A stretch of 36,969 nucleotides of DNA from IMG/VR virus record IMGVR_UViG_3300020465_000046, positions 1 through 36,969 of that record. The stretch is one strand, 5' to 3'. Source of the stretch: a virus. Under the pieces are notes generated by a model, which was given only the letters and a program-made list of their open reading frames with translations, did not search any database and had not been told where the DNA came from. Of this stretch, positions 35,822 through 36,969 are shown in pieces; the first letter of the stretch is position 1, and each line of letters opens with the position of its first letter. A program made the translations under genes and the position numbers.

Positions 35822-36969
35822 TATGCTGTATAACTCCCTGAACTGTTAAATATTAAAACTTTATCTGAACCAACTGTTGAAACTGTTGGTGAACCACTTG
35901 TTGTGCCAGAATAATCTGCTGTTGGTACTCTTAAAATAACTACACCAGAACCACCTCTACCATAAGTAGTAGGTTGAGAAGAACCTGCAGTTCCTCCACC
36001 ACCACTTCCAGTATTATCTGTTCCAGATGTAGGATGATAATATCCACTATAATTAACTCCAGAATGAGGGTCAGAAGAATCATCAGTTCCTCCATGTCCT
36101 CCTCCTCCTGTTCCTCCTGCACTAGGACCACCAGTACTATAAGCACCTGCTCCTCCACCACCTGCTCTTGTAACTGCTGAACCTGTTATAGAAGAAGATA
36201 AACCTGCTCCTCCACTTGTTGCACTTGTGTCTCCTCCTGTGCCACCATTTGCCGAAGCACCACCACCTGCTCCTCCTTGTGGAATAGAATTTGAAGCAGT
36301 ATCTCCACCATCAAATCCTTGTCCTGCTGTTCCATCTGAACCATTGTTTGCAGCATTAGTTTGATGTCCTGCACCTCCACCAGAACCATAAGTTCCTGCA
36401 TCTGCACTAGCTTGATATTCTCCACCACCACCTCCTCCATGAGAAGTAATTGTAGTTTGACCACTAGCTGCAATAGATGAAGTTCCTCCTGTGCCACCAT
36501 TTGCACCACTTGAAACTGCACCACCAGCACCTACTGTAACTGTAACTACTGTTCCTGGAGTTATAGACCAAGGTGTTTCAGTTGAAGAATTTCTACCAGA
36601 AGTTTCTGAAGCATAAGAATTTCTATATCCTCCTGCTCCTCCTCCTCCAGACCTGTGACCTCCACCACCTGCACCACCTCCTGCAATAACTAAATATTGT
36701 AAAGAGTATGTTTGTGGTGTTTCATTAGTTACATCATCATCAACAGTTGGAATCCAACCTTGTGTAGTATCTATATAAGTTAAAGTAATAGCTTGTCCAT
36801 CTGTATTATATTCAGGATTAGGACTTGTATTACTTTGAAATTTTAATGAATTTTGATTTATTGTTAATTTATTTGTTGCAAATTTTCTAGCATAATCAAC
36901 AACTTTAATTGTATCTCCTACACTTGCACTAGCAGGAAGTGTCATTGTTATTGCTCCTCCTGTTGTATT
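35821..36969 (-). CDS. Gly-rich fibre/adhesin protein, 5' end outside the window
   Basis: The frame is open through the right edge: codons before the Met at 36945 read NTTGGAIT, so the visible part is NTTGGAITMTLPASASVGDT and onward, a common internal fibre motif. Thus the true N-terminus lies beyond the window. About residues 85-340 of the visible part are dominated by GGG/GGAGG runs (LQYLVIAGGGAGGGG, GGTGGTSS, GGGGGEY), as in polyglycine-sandwich phage tip adhesins. The C-terminus (SGVVILRVPT, VLIFNSSGSYTA) is beta-like. Likely host recognition. Confidence 0.75.
   Translation of the reverse strand, partial: NTTGGAITMTLPASASVGDTIKVVDYARKFATNKLTINQNSLKFQSNTSPNPEYNTDGQAITLTYIDTTQGWIPTVDDDVTNETPQTYSLQYLVIAGGGAGGGGHRSGGGGAGGYRNSYASETSGRNSSTETPWSITPGTVVTVTVGAGGAVSSGANGGTGGTSSIAASGQTTITSHGGGGGGEYQASADAGTYGSGGGAGHQTNAANNGSDGTAGQGFDGGDTASNSIPQGGAGGGASANGGTGGDTSATSGGAGLSSSITGSAVTRAGGGGAGAYSTGGPSAGGTGGGGHGGTDDSSDPHSGVNYSGYYHPTSGTDNTGSGGGGTAGSSQPTTYGRGGSGVVILRVPTADYSGTTSGSPTVSTVGSDKVLIFNSSGSYTA

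Noticed and set aside
35974-36530. Overlapping open frames on both strands in the Gly-rich gene
   Set aside because: They are low-complexity products (Ser/Thr/Ile or Val/Glu/Leu runs) created by GGN codons read in other frames.
1-36969. Phage RNA polymerase and T7-type promoters
   Set aside because: No single-subunit RNA polymerase motif in any long frame and no repeated 23-bp T7-like promoter; the promoters seen are sigma70-like.
1-36969. tRNA genes, CRISPR arrays, integrase or attachment sites
   Set aside because: No cloverleaf with a GTTCRA-type arm, no spaced direct repeats and no tyrosine or serine recombinase were found.

Overview
The window is a piece of a tailed-phage genome, very AT-rich throughout, from what looks like a marine, T7-like (podovirus-type) lytic phage. 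The replication set is T7-like: a gp2.5-type single-strand-binding protein, a fused zinc-finger/Toprim/DnaB-type primase-helicase, a family A DNA polymerase with exonuclease domain, and PD-(D/E)XK nucleases. No phage RNA polymerase, integrase, tRNA or CRISPR array is visible. Many small proteins resemble families I remember from phages of SAR11 (Pelagibacter) and marine cyanobacteria, and the base composition fits an AT-rich alphaproteobacterial host; the host is an inference. Terminase, portal, major capsid and tail-tube genes are absent, and the fibre-like gene at the right edge is cut by the window, so the genome continues to the right.

Layout. Positions 1-261 are a non-coding leader with a sigma70-like promoter. 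Positions 325-11343 on the + strand hold about 45 short, tightly packed genes, mostly of unknown function, joined by ATGA/TAATG overlaps. Recognisable members are a zincin metalloprotease, a GP88-like cysteine protein, a small helix-turn-helix protein, a stand-alone LexA-type winged helix, a resolvase/nuclease-like protein and a HlyC-like acyltransferase. The cluster is divided by two near-copies of one promoter-like element (3726-3760 and 6058-6091), the second lying directly against a start codon (probable leaderless mRNA). Positions 11368-17280 carry the DNA replication and metabolism block: SSB, primase-helicase, polymerase, RecB-like exonuclease, SpeD-like decarboxylase and a DUF3310 protein. 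Between SSB and primase-helicase sits a promoter, an approximately 75-nt two-hairpin RNA and a strong intrinsic terminator: either a small RNA or an attenuated leader.

The + arm meets the - arm at 18205-18208, where the two stop codons share TTAA. The - arm, read from right to left, encodes adhesin/fibre-like proteins (Gly-rich, Ig-like, LamG+SPRY), several small basic or membrane proteins, a long 22-residue-repeat protein, internal-virion-like proteins, and a 1652-residue virion protein ending in a methyltransferase-like domain and a GH24 lysozyme. Next comes hsp20, with its own consensus sigma70 promoter, an operator-like palindrome over the -10 box, and a leader that may be a ROSE-type RNA thermometer. 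Last is a chain of eight small, mostly membrane-anchored proteins (15-143 residues) that looks like a lysis or envelope cassette.

Taken together, early genes appear to be read by host RNA polymerase from sigma70-like promoters with 17-bp spacers, replication genes follow on the same strand, and virion plus lysis genes are read from the opposite strand. Start codons were chosen from Shine-Dalgarno spacing and overlap with the upstream stop. Family names are from memory of sequence motifs, without database searches.
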